Below, piece by piece: positions 44,654-57,103 of a stretch of DNA of 64,000 nt. Position numbers and translations under genes: made by a program. The stretch is from Neoceratodus forsteri (lineage: Eukaryota > Chordata > Ceratodontiformes > Ceratodontidae): contig CM057453.1 in the NCBI GenBank assembly GCA_016271365.2, forward strand, positions 503,771,001-503,835,000. Direction: 5' to 3'. A model generated the notes under the pieces. The model did not search any database. It was not told where the DNA came from and worked only from the letters and a program-made list of their open reading frames with translations. Within the stretch, counting starts at the first letter, position 1. Each line of letters starts with the position of its first letter.

Positions 44654-45054
44654 AGTCTGCAGGTTTAGCCTCAGGGTGGCTGGGAGAGTGGTGCAATACC
44701 AATCTAGGTCAGAGAACCTCCTCAAGCCATCCAGGGCCAGTACCTGTGGATGCTGACAACAGTATGAAACACTTGGAACAGATGACCAGCAGAACATGGA
44801 ATACTTTTTTAAGCAGAAGCCAGAAATTTTGAAACAGAAGAATACCAGCACCGGAAGCAGAAGCCAGACATCATTCAACAACCTAGGTCAGAGCCTCCCC
44901 CGGCCATCCAGGGGCTGTACCTGTGGACTTTTCAAACAGCAGTGAACACTTGCAACAGACAACCACCAGCACAGGAAGCAGAAGCAAGCCAGACATCGAT
45001 TAACAACCTGAGTAGGAACCTTTCCTGGACACCCAGTGAATATACCGGTGGGCT

Positions 45055-45164
45055 TTGACAACAGCAACAAAGACTTGGAACAGACCACCCACCAGCACAG
45101 CAGATCTTTAAAATATCTCCTGAGCTGGTGGTAGTCTGTTCCAAGTGTTTGCTGCTGTTGTCAA
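45055..45164. repeat. Long inverted repeat 2 in foldback array
   Basis: The arms TTGACAACAGCAACAAAGAC and GTGTTTGCTGCTGTTGTCAA face each other around a centre at about 45110. Mismatches are few, so a long stable hairpin is expected. Confidence 0.85.
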
Positions 45165-45388
45165 CGTCCGCGGGGGTAGCCTCTGGCTGGCTGGGGCACA
45201 GAAAAAAAAAAAAAACCTAGGTCAGAGCCTCCCTCTGCCAACCAGGGGCTGTACCTGAGGACTTTTCAAACAGCAGTGAACACCTGCAACGGACGACCAC
45301 CAGCACAGGAAGCAGAAGCAAGTCAGACATCGATCAACAACCTGGGTTGGAGCCTTCCTTGGACACCCAGTGAATACACCGGTGGGCT

Positions 45389-45498
45389 CTGACAACAGCA
45401 GCAAAGACTTAGAACAGACCACCCACCAGCATAGGAGATCTTTCAAATATCTCCTGAGCTGGTGGTAGTCTGTTCCAAATGTTTGCTGCAGTTGTCAA
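45389..45498. repeat. Long inverted repeat 3 in foldback array
   Basis: Same structure as the two previous hairpins, with its own substitutions. It ends in GCAGTTGTCAA. Confidence 0.8.
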
Positions 45499-45640
45499 TG
45501 CCCGCAGGGGCAGCTTCTGGCTGGCTGGGACACAGAAAAAAACAACAACAACCTAGGTCAGAGCCTCCTCCAGCTATCCAGAGACTGTACCTGTAGACTT
45601 TTCAAACTGCAGTAAACACTTGCAACAGATGACCAGCCCC

Positions 45641-48503
45641 CTTCATGCACCCAGAAACACCCTTTATCGGTCAGCAAAAAGTACAGTTTCAAAGTACACA
45701 ACTTAAACAAGTCAGCTGTCAACAAGTAAAACAGGAACTAAGTATGAAAATCCCAACATAAAAAAAAAAAAAAAAAACACATCAAACTTTTGCAGTAACT
45801 TTTCCTAGCAGCAAGATGTCAGGAACAGTAGCAGTGATCTTCTTCCTTCAGCAGGCAGTCTTCTTCTTGGTGTTCTCTCCTATCAGTCAGAGTCCAGGAA
45901 CTGTAGAAAAAACTACTCAAATACACTCCATTTTATGGCCAGCAATTCTCATATCTCCACACCCCCTTACTTGCACACTTTGCTGGCAATTGGAGAATTG
46001 GAAACCGAGGAGCTTTTCATTTGCTGCGAGGGTTAAGTACTGTGCTGATTGGCTGCTGCATGTAGCAAATAATCTCTGGCAAATTCGAACCCCGGGCAGC
46101 TTTAAAAAGCAGATATAGGGGCAGACTGTAAGATTTTAAGAGAACGCGGCAGCAAGGCAGCCTGGAGTCAACAGTCAGGAATGGAACCAGCAGAATGCGG
46201 GAGCAACACAGCCTGGAGTCAGTGAATGGAGTGAGCAGCACTACCTCATCAAGACACTGACCTGCCTCCCTAAAAATGGAACCCTGAATGAGACAGAGGT
46301 GTAGGGGGAGCAGGATGACTGAACGAATCCCTACATTGGTGTCTAAATTTTTATCAGAGTTGGCAGCGGGAGCAGATACTAACTCAGCTCTTTCTTATCT
46401 AATTTAAGAAATGGAACCAGTGTTTTATTGGTTTACCTTTGGCTATGTGTGCTTGTTTTATATGTTAAACCCCTGCTTGTGTCTTTCATCCTCATGTTGT
46501 GGACGGTGGTTGCCAGTGTGTCCATGAATTGAGCGAGGGCGCCTGCAAAAGGAATTGTGTTTCTATTTTTTTTTTATAACTGCCCTGCTGGTTGCTAAGT
46601 TCAGTAAAGTTCCACACATTACCAGCAGGCAGAATTTCTCTCTCAGTGTGGGATAAGAAGAGAATGATTTGGGGGCTGCCAGGTGTAGGGACATTCACTG
46701 GGGGGGGACAGAGAACAGCCCCAGGAATCCTGCCTGCTGGCCACTCGTAAATGTTCTCTAAGTTCAGAATAGTAGAAATGCAGAAATAATCATATTATTT
46801 TAAATACAATAATACATGGCTGCATTGGTGTGCAAGGCATAGTACAAGAAGTGGGTACCTATCGGCTGACACCATCTCGCCGACTCGGAGTGTACTGGTT
46901 TGCTTTGGACCTGGTTTGCAAGGGTGGGAGCTGCATGTGTGTCCTGGTGGCTTACCGGCTTCATACACGAGTTAAAAGATTAAGACATATATGAGTGCAT
47001 TTATTTTTAGGTGTATTTACTGTGAATGATTCGGGGGGGCACATAGGAGGACAAATCTGAGGACAACAGCACTACAATCTTGCCCTCTGGCCATTTGTTA
47101 AAAACATTTATAACTTCTGCTTCTCAGTGGCCAGCAGGTAGAAGTAACGCTGTAGCCTGAAAATAAAATATTTAAAAAAAACGCGATCGCGTTTTCAGCC
47201 GCCATTTTGTGGCCAGTATCCATTTTGAGTAAAATGAGCCACAATGCTCGATTCCGCAACCGATTCAAATTTCTACAGGTGGGAGAGAATTCTGCAGCCA
47301 TTACTGCGGCCGTGGATTCGCAGAACGCCAGAGGCCCTGAGTATATATAACATGTGATGCAACAAAAGTGATGTGCATCTGTCATGTCCTTATGAAATTG
47401 CTGTTTTCACAATTTTTCTTTTACTACAGTCTCACCCTAATTCCACAAGCTTCTGTTTAGTCATACTCGATGGGAGCTGGGGAAACATGACTGCCACGAT
47501 GGAGGTGGGAAACCCTGGTGAACACTAGTTGGCAGGTAGGTGCCATTGTATGTCAGGGCTGTCTGGTAAGGGAGAATTAAGAAAATTAATAGGACAAAAA
47601 AAAACAACCAACAAACACACATCATCGTGCATACGTGATGCACCCTCTCGACAACAGGTAACAACAAAACATCAACTTGTCATACTGATTCCTGCATCAC
47701 GACATGTGATCACCAAGATAATGACACAAAAATGGACATCACAACCAACATGACAGGGATTTGGAGTACACTGTTCTCTGTATACACATGTATACTCTCT
47801 CTACGACCTGTCATGATCCCCATAAGGGAGCCCCACTGTACAGGTTACAGCTGTCTCCCATCAAGTGTGTGGAGGGCTGATGTATCTGGAGACCAGGTGG
47901 CAAAGAACTGCCAGCTAGGAGAGAATAAATAGAATAAAAAAAGAGAAATCCCATCTCAGGCTGATCCATGCAGGGGTTTTGCAGCCACTAGCCAGCAGGG
48001 CTAGTGACTTGGAAAATCCATTAGCCCCACAGATGTTTCTGCTGGCCAGCTGATGTACTTACTGAAATATTACCTTTTCTGGCACAAGACCTCAGGGCTG
48101 CTTAAAAAGATTTTTGACTATCCCAAAAGAAAATCTAACAGCATGATACGTTTTAAGATGAAAAAGTGCACGTGAACAGTCCACTTTAAACCTCCACTGT
48201 AAAAAAAAAAACACATCAAAAACAAACAAACACTAATTTACTCCGGCACCAATCAGAGCTGGGACAGGGATATATGAGATCATTGCAAACACAAGGCTGG
48301 CTGCTTGAAACTTAAACACTCAGTTTCTGGTTTATACTACTGCTGCTATAAAATAAAGGGATACTGCATGCTACTAGCTACAACTTGGGAGTGCATAAAT
48401 GCTGTTACAAATATAAATATATAGCATGGATGTTACTGAGGGATGTAAAACATAAAGGTTGCAGGTATAATCACCTCTATCAGTGACTAAATACCATTTG
48501 CCA

Positions 48504-48508
<5 letters not shown>
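45641..48508. other. Intron DNA with diverged repeats, no gene seen
   Basis: There is a poly(A) run at about 45760-45777, a weak repeat pair (46660-46770 versus 47020-47110, both with CTGGCCA and AAA-TGTT-type blocks) and a palindrome at 47179-47196. Frames here are short and without domains. Confidence 0.4.
47179..47196. repeat. Perfect 18-bp palindrome with CpG-rich core
   Basis: AAAACGCGATCGCGTTTT is its own reverse complement. It contains three CpGs per strand in an otherwise CpG-poor stretch. Confidence 0.85.
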
Positions 48509-48544
<36 letters not shown>

Positions 48545-48560
48545 AAGAAAGAAAGAAAGA
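48509..48560. repeat. (GA)n/(GAAA)n microsatellite
   Basis: About 16 GA units followed by about 5 GAAA units, visible directly. Confidence 0.95.
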
Positions 48561-48867
48561 CATTACTTTTAACAGCTGGTGTCTGTGGATGCTTGGAATA
48601 CCTAAGCCAGTCTGATAAGGAGAGGTCAGCATGCTGAGCAGCTACATCAAAGGAAACACCAAACCCATGATTGGGTCAGGTTTTTGTTTTGAAGTAGACG
48701 CAGTTTCCACCCACCAAGCTAAAATCCTGTCATGTTTAGACTGGTTGATAATTGGTCTGCTACAGACTTGCCCATTAAATTCTGCTCTGCATTGCAGGAA
48801 CAGCATCACACCCCTCAAAAGTCACTATCATAGGAAGATGTTTGCTTGCTGCATGCAAACATGCATG
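48561..48867. other. Intron DNA beside gypsy B
   Basis: An 82-codon plus-strand frame (48631-48879) runs into the LTR and has no recognised domain. The segment ends with the CATG target duplication (48864-48867). Confidence 0.4.
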
Positions 48868-50559
48868 TGTAACCCCTAGATGGCGCTATCCCAGGGGCTA
48901 CTACCCCTGCCTGATTTGCCACTAACAGGTTGAGGGGCCTGGATCCAATGGCGGGTGCCTCCACCCAGAGGTCAGGGTTTACAATAGTTAAACTAACTTG
49001 GTCACAGCCCTCTGGGGCACTGCAACTCTTTTTTCCCCACTAGTGGCCCACACAATACATCAGAATTACCTTTACAGTATACACTTACCCCCAGGACTGG
49101 TTCCTGCACTGGGACCTCCTGTGAAATAAGATACAGTGCAACAATCACAGTACAGTACTTTAACATAGACAAATACCTCAGGCAGTATAACTTGCTGAAA
49201 CAAGCAGCTCTGATTTATTTAGGGGGATATAACAAGGACAGGGGGAAATCAGGTTAATTAGCTTATCACTCTACTCATCTACCTATGGCTCTGTGCACGG
49301 GCCTATCCCTATCAGTTACTGTCCCTGGGTACCCAAGCCCTAGTGGCTAGTCCAAACCGTGGCAGCTGGTAGGGGCCCTTTCACACAGAGAAAAGGAGAA
49401 TTAAACAGTCAGCAGTACAGTAATTCCATTTGGATTTAATGTGGCAATTCAACAGGGAGCGACCATGAATTAGTACTCACGACCTCCAAATAAGATAGGG
49501 TCCTTCAATGTCAACAGGGCTACTCTTGAGCTCCAAGAGACTCCTCACACATTTATATGGTAAACAGTCACAGGCAAAAGTCACTTAATGGCAGCAGGAT
49601 TCACTTGAGGTACACAAACCTCTTCACACATTTATATGGTACAAAGAAAGCACTATACCAGGCAGGCTGCATCTGTATCCCGATCGCAATTACTGCACAA
49701 TACCCGGGAGAACACACAGCAGATTCAGTTCCTGACAGACCGAGTGCAATTTTCAGCAATTCTTCCAGTCTTCTACAGGGTGAGCCTGGTTTCTACTCTT
49801 CAGAGATCCTTTGATTCTTTTCACAGGACGGATCAGTCCTAACAAGCTGCAGACCGAACTCTGGGCCTTACACACGCTTTTTTGACTAAAACTGCACACT
49901 GAAAAGCACAGGGTTCCTTTCCCTTCACTGCCAAAGCTCAACTGAAACTCCCAACAGACAAAACCGGGCACTTCCTTTGAGTTCCTCCCAGTTCTTGACT
50001 GGATTGGCTGTCACTCACAGACTGCTGCTGTTGGTCCAAAAGGCGCAAGTCTAAACTACATCTCCCAGAGTCACTGCCCATACAATCCTCTTGTGGCTGG
50101 CTCAGATTATGAGTCCAAGTTCTGATTCGTCCAGGCACCATTTTAGAGCTAGCTTACCCCACACTGATTGGTCCAGTTCAGCAGTTCAAAACCAGAATGG
50201 GGAACTAGGCAGACACAGTTCTGACTGCAAAGAAAGCAGGTTAGACAAACTGTAATTTCATTATTACTGTAAATGATTTCTGGCAAACAGTTACATCTTT
50301 CAGATAGGTTCCCTTTGCACTCCTAGTGACTGCAAAATGGAGTGAATTGCAGCAGCTCAGTGGTACTCAAACAGAGAAGCACACAGTCCCCATACAAACT
50401 AATTATGTCTGCAAGCAGACAGCTCTTAAAGAGACAGTACCAGAGGTTCTAAAAACACTCACTGATAAATGGCTTAAACGCCAAACACCATTCAGGCTTG
50501 GAGCATTCAAGCAAGCTCCTGGAAGTCTTTTGGGAACCCCCATTTGCAGGTGGGTTACA
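48868..50559 (-). repeat. Element B 3' LTR
   Basis: 1692 bp, beginning TGTAACCCC and ending GGGTTACA on the plus strand. It matches 57104-58800 along its whole length, with small indels. Confidence 0.9.
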
Positions 50560-50568
50560 CCCTTCCTG
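50560..50568 (-). other. Element B polypurine tract
   Basis: On the minus strand AGGAAGGG lies immediately before the LTR, equivalent to 35206-35214. Confidence 0.65.
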
Positions 50569-50803
50569 GCCTGGGAAAGCTTGAGTCCGCATCAAGCAAG
50601 TACCCCCATAAGTTTCAACTGCAACCATATACATTTGCATTAGGCTTACACATGTAATCATCAGTCAATATATCATTTTACCAAGAACACATTTCTGAAA
50701 CATTGCAGTATGTCACTTTACACAGTATTACACACACATTGTACCATAACTCAAGTTATTACCTTTGTACATGAAACCTGAAGAGAGGGGCCCTTCCTAT
50801 CAG

Positions 50804-52568
50804 TTACCTTGGGGCTGGACGGGCAAGGGCACCATACTTAGAGGGCAACACAAGTAAGTTGGAGTTAGCACTGACGCTCAGTTTGGGCAATGAGCTCGGG
50901 GACACATACACTCCTTTATGGACAACATTGAGAGGCAAATCCACAGGCCTCCCAAGGGAATCATAACTGAGGTGCACCACAGGCTTTACAGCTCGACCAG
51001 TCTTTCTAGGGGGAACTGTTACAGTCTCTGCACTCTGAGCCTCATTTTCAGCATTGTCCTCACTTGTCAGGGGAGTCTCCATGGGGGTAGAGAGGCTAGA
51101 ACTTGGGGCACTTTCAGCTCCAGGAGTTGCAATTTCTGAGTCCACAACATTTGGCGCGCATGGAGAGCTTTCGGACACTGGCAGTGGACTGTCAGGGCAC
51201 TCAAAATACTCTTCTTGTTCTGGTGTATCACCAGTCTTCCCCAATCTATCATTTTCCTCCCCTGAAAGCTCAAACAGTTCAACCATGCACAATGATTCCA
51301 TTTCATCTGATCTGATGCTTTGCACTTCACTTTCTGGGAGCATTGGCTCCAGGGACGAAGCTGGAGGCTTGGACAGTCCAGAAGGCCCAGCTTCATCTCC
51401 AGTATTGACTAGGGGATTGCCCAGAAACAACTGACTCAGTTCGTAAGGATAGTATTCAAAGTCACTCTCACTTTCTTCGATATGGACTGACAGTCATGCT
51501 CAACTGGGACTTGTGGAGGAACACTTTAACTTTGCTTCTGTGAGTGCAGACTTTCTTGATCTTTTCTTAGCAGCAGCTCTAGTCACTGGTCCAGAGGGGC
51601 ATCTTCTAAGGGCTCAGACTCAATTAAGATTTGTCCAATGGGCAGTAAATGATTTCTATGCATTGTTTTACATCTTTTGAATTATTCTCAGGCCTTACTT
51701 TGTACACTGGCAGATCATCTAGTTTGCCCACTACAATGTGAGGGAGATGGTGCCATCTGTCAGCAATCTGTGCTTGCCATGCAGTCCCAGATTTCTTAGC
51801 AATACCCGATCTCCCTCCTGGAGTTCCTGTGCTTTCACCTTTTATCATACCTTTCTTTGTTAGCCAGATTTCTTTTGGCAGCCATGGTTTGAGCCAGTTG
51901 GTACGCATGAGTTAGGCTGGGCCTTTAACTTTTGCACATACTGTAAATAGTTGTCAGCTTGAACCCCATCAGGAGAGACCCCAAAACACACATCTACTGG
52001 TAGTCGAGCTTCTCTTCCAAACATCAGGCGGTGGGGGGAATCAGTGGCATCACTTTTTTGCAGTTATAAGCATGTACCAGGGTGCTAATTTGTTGGCTCC
52101 ATCTAGGCTTGTCCTTTGGGTGCAGGGTGCCTAGCATATCTAAAAGTGGCGGTTGAAGCGTTCAGGCTGTGGGTCCCCCTGGGGTGGTAAGAGTGGTTCT
52201 GGACTTTCGCACTCCCCACAGAGAAAGCATCTCTTTGATCAGATGACTCTCAAAGTCTCTCCTTGATCAGAATGGATTCTTTTGTGGAGCCCCATAGTGA
52301 ACAAAAAGTTTTCTACAAGTACTTTGGCTACAGTGGATGCTTTCTGGTCTTTGGTGGGAAAGCTTGGGCATATCTCGTGAAATGGTCAGTGACTCACCAG
52401 CACATTACTGATATTTCTTTGATCTGACTCCAAACTTAGAAAATCAATACAGACCAGCTCCATGGGTGCACTGGTGGTTATGTTAACAAGGGGCAGCCCT
52501 CTGGGGCAGCTTTTCCTCTGTAAGCAGCGACTACAAAGTTCGAATGTGTTGCTCCACATCAGCCCCAT
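50804..52568 (-). pseudogene. Element B integrase and C-terminal extension
   Basis: The frame 52386-52568 holds the end of the zinc domain (CSRCLQRK) and PMELVCIDFLSLE with the first catalytic Asp. Core pieces follow in several frames, including QIADRWHHLPHIVVGKL and YKVRPENNSKDV at 51624-51908. The frame 50804-51430 (208 codons) is the acidic, Ser/Pro-rich extension, starting MFLGNPLVNTGDEAGPSGLS and ending with LSYDSLGRPVDLPLNVVHKG. The second and third active-site residues fall in disrupted stretches. Heavily frameshifted. Confidence 0.75.
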
Positions 52569-52697
52569 CTTAGGCCAATAGAATCTGGATCTCTACCAAG
52601 CCAAGTGTTCTGTCTATACCAAGGTGCCCTATGTGGTTGTGCAAGGACCTCAATACTGAGTCTCGAAGGCAGTGGAGCAGCACTAGTTGTTGTTTGT

Positions 52698-54276
52698 CTA
52701 CTTGTCCCCTCTGTCTACTGTTTCTCTGTATAACAGTTTATTGATCAGTTTCAATTTAGGACCTTCTTTGTATAACAGTGCAGTTCTCAAATCAGTGGAG
52801 CGTAATTTGGACACATCTTTTCCTGCATAGGGGCTTCTAAAAGCTGCTTTGATCATGGGATGCGTGGGATTGAGCCGCCGAATACTGTCATTGTCCAGCT
52901 GAGGCAGTGCACCAATGTCTATTGCAGAAAAGTGGCAATAAGCAGCAGGTATGCAATTCTCAGAGGGTCCCAAGCAATCCACCATGCAGTCCACTGCGTC
53001 CGTGGACATTTGTTCCTCCCTGTCAAACTTCGGCAGAGTGCCCGAATGTCAGGTTCTGCCAATCGGACCCAATCATTCTGAGGAACAGGCCTCCTGGAGA
53101 GCATTAGCATCTATGTGGTTCAGACCTGCTCGGTATTCGAGAGCATGGCCTATGTAGATAATGCAGAAAGCCATCTATATTGAGTGGCATCCAACTTAGC
53201 TGAGGTCTGCACATAGGTTAAAGGATTATTGTCAGTTTTTACTAGTATTTTAGCCCCATACAAGTACTCATGGAATTGGTCAACAATAGCCCACTTCAAA
53301 GCTAGAAACTCTAACTTATGTACAGGATAGTTCTTTTAGGATGGGGTCAGACTTCTACTGGCAAGGCCACTGGTCTCAGGCCATTCTCGTGCTCTTGGTA
53401 CAACACAGCCCCAACCCTTGCAAGCTAGCATCAGTGTGCAGGACATTAGGAGTTTTCTTGGATCGGCATAGGCCAGCACTGGAGCATGGGTAAGTTGATA
53501 AATGACCTCATGAAAAGCAGTCTCACAATCAGGGTCAGCGGGCCCCAAATACTTCCTTCGGATGAAAATACACTCTTTCAGTCTTGAGGGCTGACTTTTG
53601 GTATTTTTGTGGGTTGGGGGATACCCTTGAGTAAGGTAAGTAAAGGGCGGATCACTCTTGTGCAGTCCTTGATGAAGCGCCGATAATAACAACAGAATCC
53701 AGGAATCTTTGCAGTTCTTTTAGATTTTGGGCATGCTGACCAGGTGGTCAGGCCTCAACTTTACTTGGGTCGGTCTCTATTCCTCGGTGGATACTATGTG
53801 TCCCACATACTTTACTGATGTTTGAAAGAATTGACACTTATCAATGGACAGTTTAAGGCCAAAGTCCTCAGTCGGTCCAATACCTTAAATAATCTGCTCT
53901 CCATGTTCCTCCAGTGAGCTGCCAAACACAATAACATCATCTAGGTATACCAGGCACTCTAGTAAGTTCATGTCCCCACTGCACGCCTCCATCAATCGTT
54001 GAAAAGTGGCTGGGGCACCTGAAATCCCTTGAGGCATCCTCATGAATCTAGATAGCCAAGCGGACAGATAAAGGCTGTCTTTTCATGGTCTCTGGGGCCA
54101 TCGGGATCTGGTAGTACCCACCGCGGAGATCCAGCACAGAGAACACTTGCCCTGCTTAGGCAGTCCAAAGCATCCTGAATGCGGGGCATTGTGTACTGAT
54201 CAGGATAGTCCACCGGTTTAAGGTGCGATAATCCACACACATCCTTACTGTTCCATTCTTTTTCCTTCACTACCAC
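52698..54276 (-). pseudogene. Element B reverse transcriptase/RNase H
   Basis: The polymerase is recognisable in fragments. DQYTMPRIQDALDCL (54040-54276) matches element A. The region around 53880-53960 encodes the thumb and YLDD neighbourhood in shifted frames. RNase H pieces are at 53336-53692 (LTHAPVLAYADPRK, SLTPS), and the zinc-domain lead-in is at 52698-53009. Frame changes occur every 100-200 bases. Confidence 0.7.
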
Positions 54277-55304
54277 AATGGGGGAAGCATAAGAGCTTCT
54301 GATTCTTGTATTACACCAGCAGCTAACATCTCTTGCAGATGCCGTCTCACATCATCTATGTCAGCAGGTGCCAGGCGTCGAGACCTCTCACAAATGGTCT
54401 TCGTCATGCAGCGGATATTGTGCTCAGCTCCTTGCACGCATCCTACGTCCCATTCCTTTAAAGAAAACACCTGGTCTCTCTGGGCAAGCTTCTCACAGAT
54501 CCTCACTTTCCATTCAGCTGGTAGCGGGGAGTCGCCGAAATCAAACAAGTCAGGCGTTACTCTGTCATTCTTCCTTGAACTCTTGCTGCTGGGTAGCACT
54601 GCAGTGTCTGCACAATGCACATTAGCCAGGATGCAACCTCTATTTACTCGAATGTCTCTTTCAGACACATTATGAACTTGGACCATTACCCTTCTGGCAT
54701 AAGCATGGGCTCTAGCGGGCAAAATACTAGGCTTGACCAGCAGTCCCTCTGGCAATTTTCCATCGCCTGGTGAATCCAACATTAATATTTTATTCTTAAC
54801 ATCCTTTCTGATACGGACCTCTCCCTGTAAGGTACACTGGGCATTTGGCGCCAGGATCAGAGACTCAGGATCCTTCTTCCATACAATTCCGACGGTTCCT
54901 CTGGTTCTATTTTTCAGCATCTCTCTGTGCCTCATGGCCTTCTTAATTAAGCTGGAACTCTTAAAGCTCTACTAGTCTTTGACCCCTGTTTTCATAACAC
55001 AACTGTGCCAGCCTTCCGAACATATGAGCATTTGTTCCAATCAACAAAGGGACACCATCATACAGTCCAGTGGGGGACACACTAAGGCTAGGGTCTCTAC
55101 TTGTTCGGCCACTCCAGCCACGGAGGTGGGGAAAGACAGCCAAATTCGGATATACCGGAATAGGGGTAGGCCTTCACTTAACCCCCATACATGCAGTCCT
55201 TCTAATGGTTGTAGGGTACATCTGACAAATGCTTCTGATACCAATCTTGCAACATAATTGTCACTTGGGAGCCACTGTCTATACAGCTCTTGTAGACACT
55301 CCAT
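54270..55304 (-). pseudogene. Element B protease and spacer
   Basis: The 221-codon frame 54270-54935 has APNAQCTLQGEVRIRKDV, LMLDSPGDGKLPEGLLVKPS, ARAHAYARRVMVQVHNVS and DIDDVRRHLQEMLAAGVIQE, spanning the spacer and the start of the polymerase. The protease lies upstream at about 54961-55304, with GVPLLIGTNAHMFGRLAQL. Its active site, CIDSGSQVTIML, lies at about 55250-55300. A frameshift lies between protease and spacer, near 55010. Confidence 0.75.
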
Positions 55305-56996
55305 TCACCTTTACAGTGGTCTCCATGGAGGGACCCACTATTCTGGACCAGTCTAGAGAGGTGAGTGGGGGCCTGGGCAGCTGACCTTGCCACAAGGACA
55401 TGAATTAGCATTTTTGGTGCCCTCACTGGGATGTTCGTGCACCTCTTAACCACTGATTTGTTCTCGAAGCTCTCCTTGTAGCCTATATGCAACTTTGTCA
55501 GTGTCTTTTGGGGACTGGCATTCCCTTTCATGTGCCCATCTTTCCCACAATTATAGCAAAACATACTTTCTGGAGTTTGAGCTGGCCGAGCGCACACTGG
55601 GAGCCAGGGCGGGGTATTACTAACTCGAAACCTGGGTGCCATCTCTGTCTGCTGACGTGATAAGCATTTGGAGACATCTGTCAGTTCTCCACTTCCATGG
55701 TCAAGGAATTGAGTTTGGAGCTGTTATCAGCAGGAGATACATGGGTGGGTATCCCCACCCCATAGCAGATGCAGTCGGATATAGGTCAGGGCCTGTACTT
55801 GCAGGCGTGGCCTTCATAAAGGACTGTTTTGAATTCCGGATCTCTCTCAACAGTTCACCCCATTGTGGCATATCTTTTCCTTGCCAGAGCACTCATTTAC
55901 TGCCAACCTCTGCCCCTGAACTTCACTTGATGGGTCACCCTCAGTCACTCGGTCGTGAGCCGCAGCTATTGGTGCAGGTCCCTCCCAAGGTCGCTCTTTT
56001 CTCAACTCCTCGAATTTCTCTCATTAACTCATCATAGGAGGGTGGGATTCCAGTCGATCTGCCAGGCGTAACTGAAGCAACAGCAGTTCTGAGAAGGGGC
56101 AGACTTAAGGATCCTGTCCAGCCTGGTTCGGTCCAGTTCAATCGCTGGCAAACTACCTTTTCTGAGGCATTCTTGCAACAATTTTTCCAGCCGAGATACA
56201 TACACAGACAACAACTCCCTTGGTACTGTTGTGCATCTCTTACTCTCCACCATAGGTCCTCATCAGAATCTGGGCTCCTACACATTCTCCAGGGCCTCAA
56301 GATAGGCCTGTGCAGTCACTTCAGGGTTACTGGCCCGTTTAGCATGAATGGTAGCCAGGGCAGGACCTCGGAGGCTCTCACTAACCCTCTTTAAGCTTTC
56401 AGCTTCCGAGCATTGCCATTCTAGCACTTGGGGGTAACATACTCTATCCAGGTCTCCCAGTCATCTCCCTTGGGGTGGGGAGGGTGCCAGAGAAGATCCT
56501 CAACCTTCGTAAGAGTCGTGACTAATGGCAGGTGCAGAAATTGAGTCTGCATTGGTTCAGCCACCACACGGGCACTGGAGTGGAGAAGGTGTTGGGGAGG
56601 AACACCCCCAGGTGGCAAGAATAGTTTCTTGAAGTCCTCCACAGTTTTCCCCTTCCCCAGCAACCATTTAGCAAATTTCTCCTCAAAAGTTTCAGATAGT
56701 GGTGGGGGCTCATTCCCTGGGTCTTTACTGTCCTTAGTTATCACTCTCCAAGCAGTGAGGGCTCCCTCTGGGGTAATGGTCTGTGGCACTTTGGAGCTAT
56801 CTATGGGATCCTTAAACTCTACTAGGGCCAGGAAAGTGTGGGTGAGCAGATTAGCATGCCGACCCACCACCACAGGGTTTTGTAAACCTTCCACCTTGCA
56901 AAGTACTCCTGCACAGTGTCCGTATTGATACCCAGGGGATGTCCAGGATAAGCATAGCATTTTGGGGTCGATCTCCTCCCCAGTACACCACTCCAC
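55202..56996 (-). pseudogene. Element B Gag, PNMA-type
   Basis: The 191-codon frame 56421-56996 has MEWCTGEEIDPKMLCLSW, ALVEFKDPIDSSKVPQTITP and WRVITKDSKDPG, a region resembling PNMA N-terminal domains. The capsid core is scattered over 55941-56300 in several frames. The zinc-knuckle region at 55202-55642 starts CYNCGKDGHMKGNA: the first two Cys and the His are there, but the last Cys is shifted out of frame. The probable start ATG precedes 56996, close to the primer site. Confidence 0.75.
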
Positions 56997-57079
56997 CAGC
57001 GGTGCACAGCCACTTCTGTCGAGGTACCCATTTTTTTTCTTAACAGTGGTTCAGTAAATATGGCCTCAGAGGGACACAC

Positions 57080-57100
57080 AATCCCAGCGGTGAGCCTCCA
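57080..57100 (-). promoter_or_regulatory. Element B tRNA primer-binding site (tRNA-Thr-like)
   Basis: Three bases inside the LTR, the plus strand reads AATCCCAGCGGTGAGCCTCC, the last of these followed by A. Apart from a two-base difference in the middle, this equals the 3' end of tRNA-Thr as I remember it. Confidence 0.6.
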
Positions 57101-57103
57101 AGA

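Larger units (their letters stand above)
44360..45640. repeat. Foldback-bearing tandem repeat, about 336-bp period
   Basis: Successive units start with CCTAGGTCAGAGCC at about 44883, 45217 and 45553, with a more diverged unit near 44703. Units contain CAGTGAACACTTG, CCACCAGCACAGGAAGCAG and GACACCCAGTGAATA blocks. Three units hold a long inverted repeat (listed separately). Poly(A) runs end the units at about 45208-45221 and 45536-45540. No coding is evident; the ORFs here are repeat frames. Confidence 0.8.

Noticed and set aside
46290..46380. Possible retroviral primer site near TTGGTGTCT and TTGGCAGCGGGAG
   Set aside because: No LTR, gag or pol is found around it and the match to a tRNA 3' end is weak.
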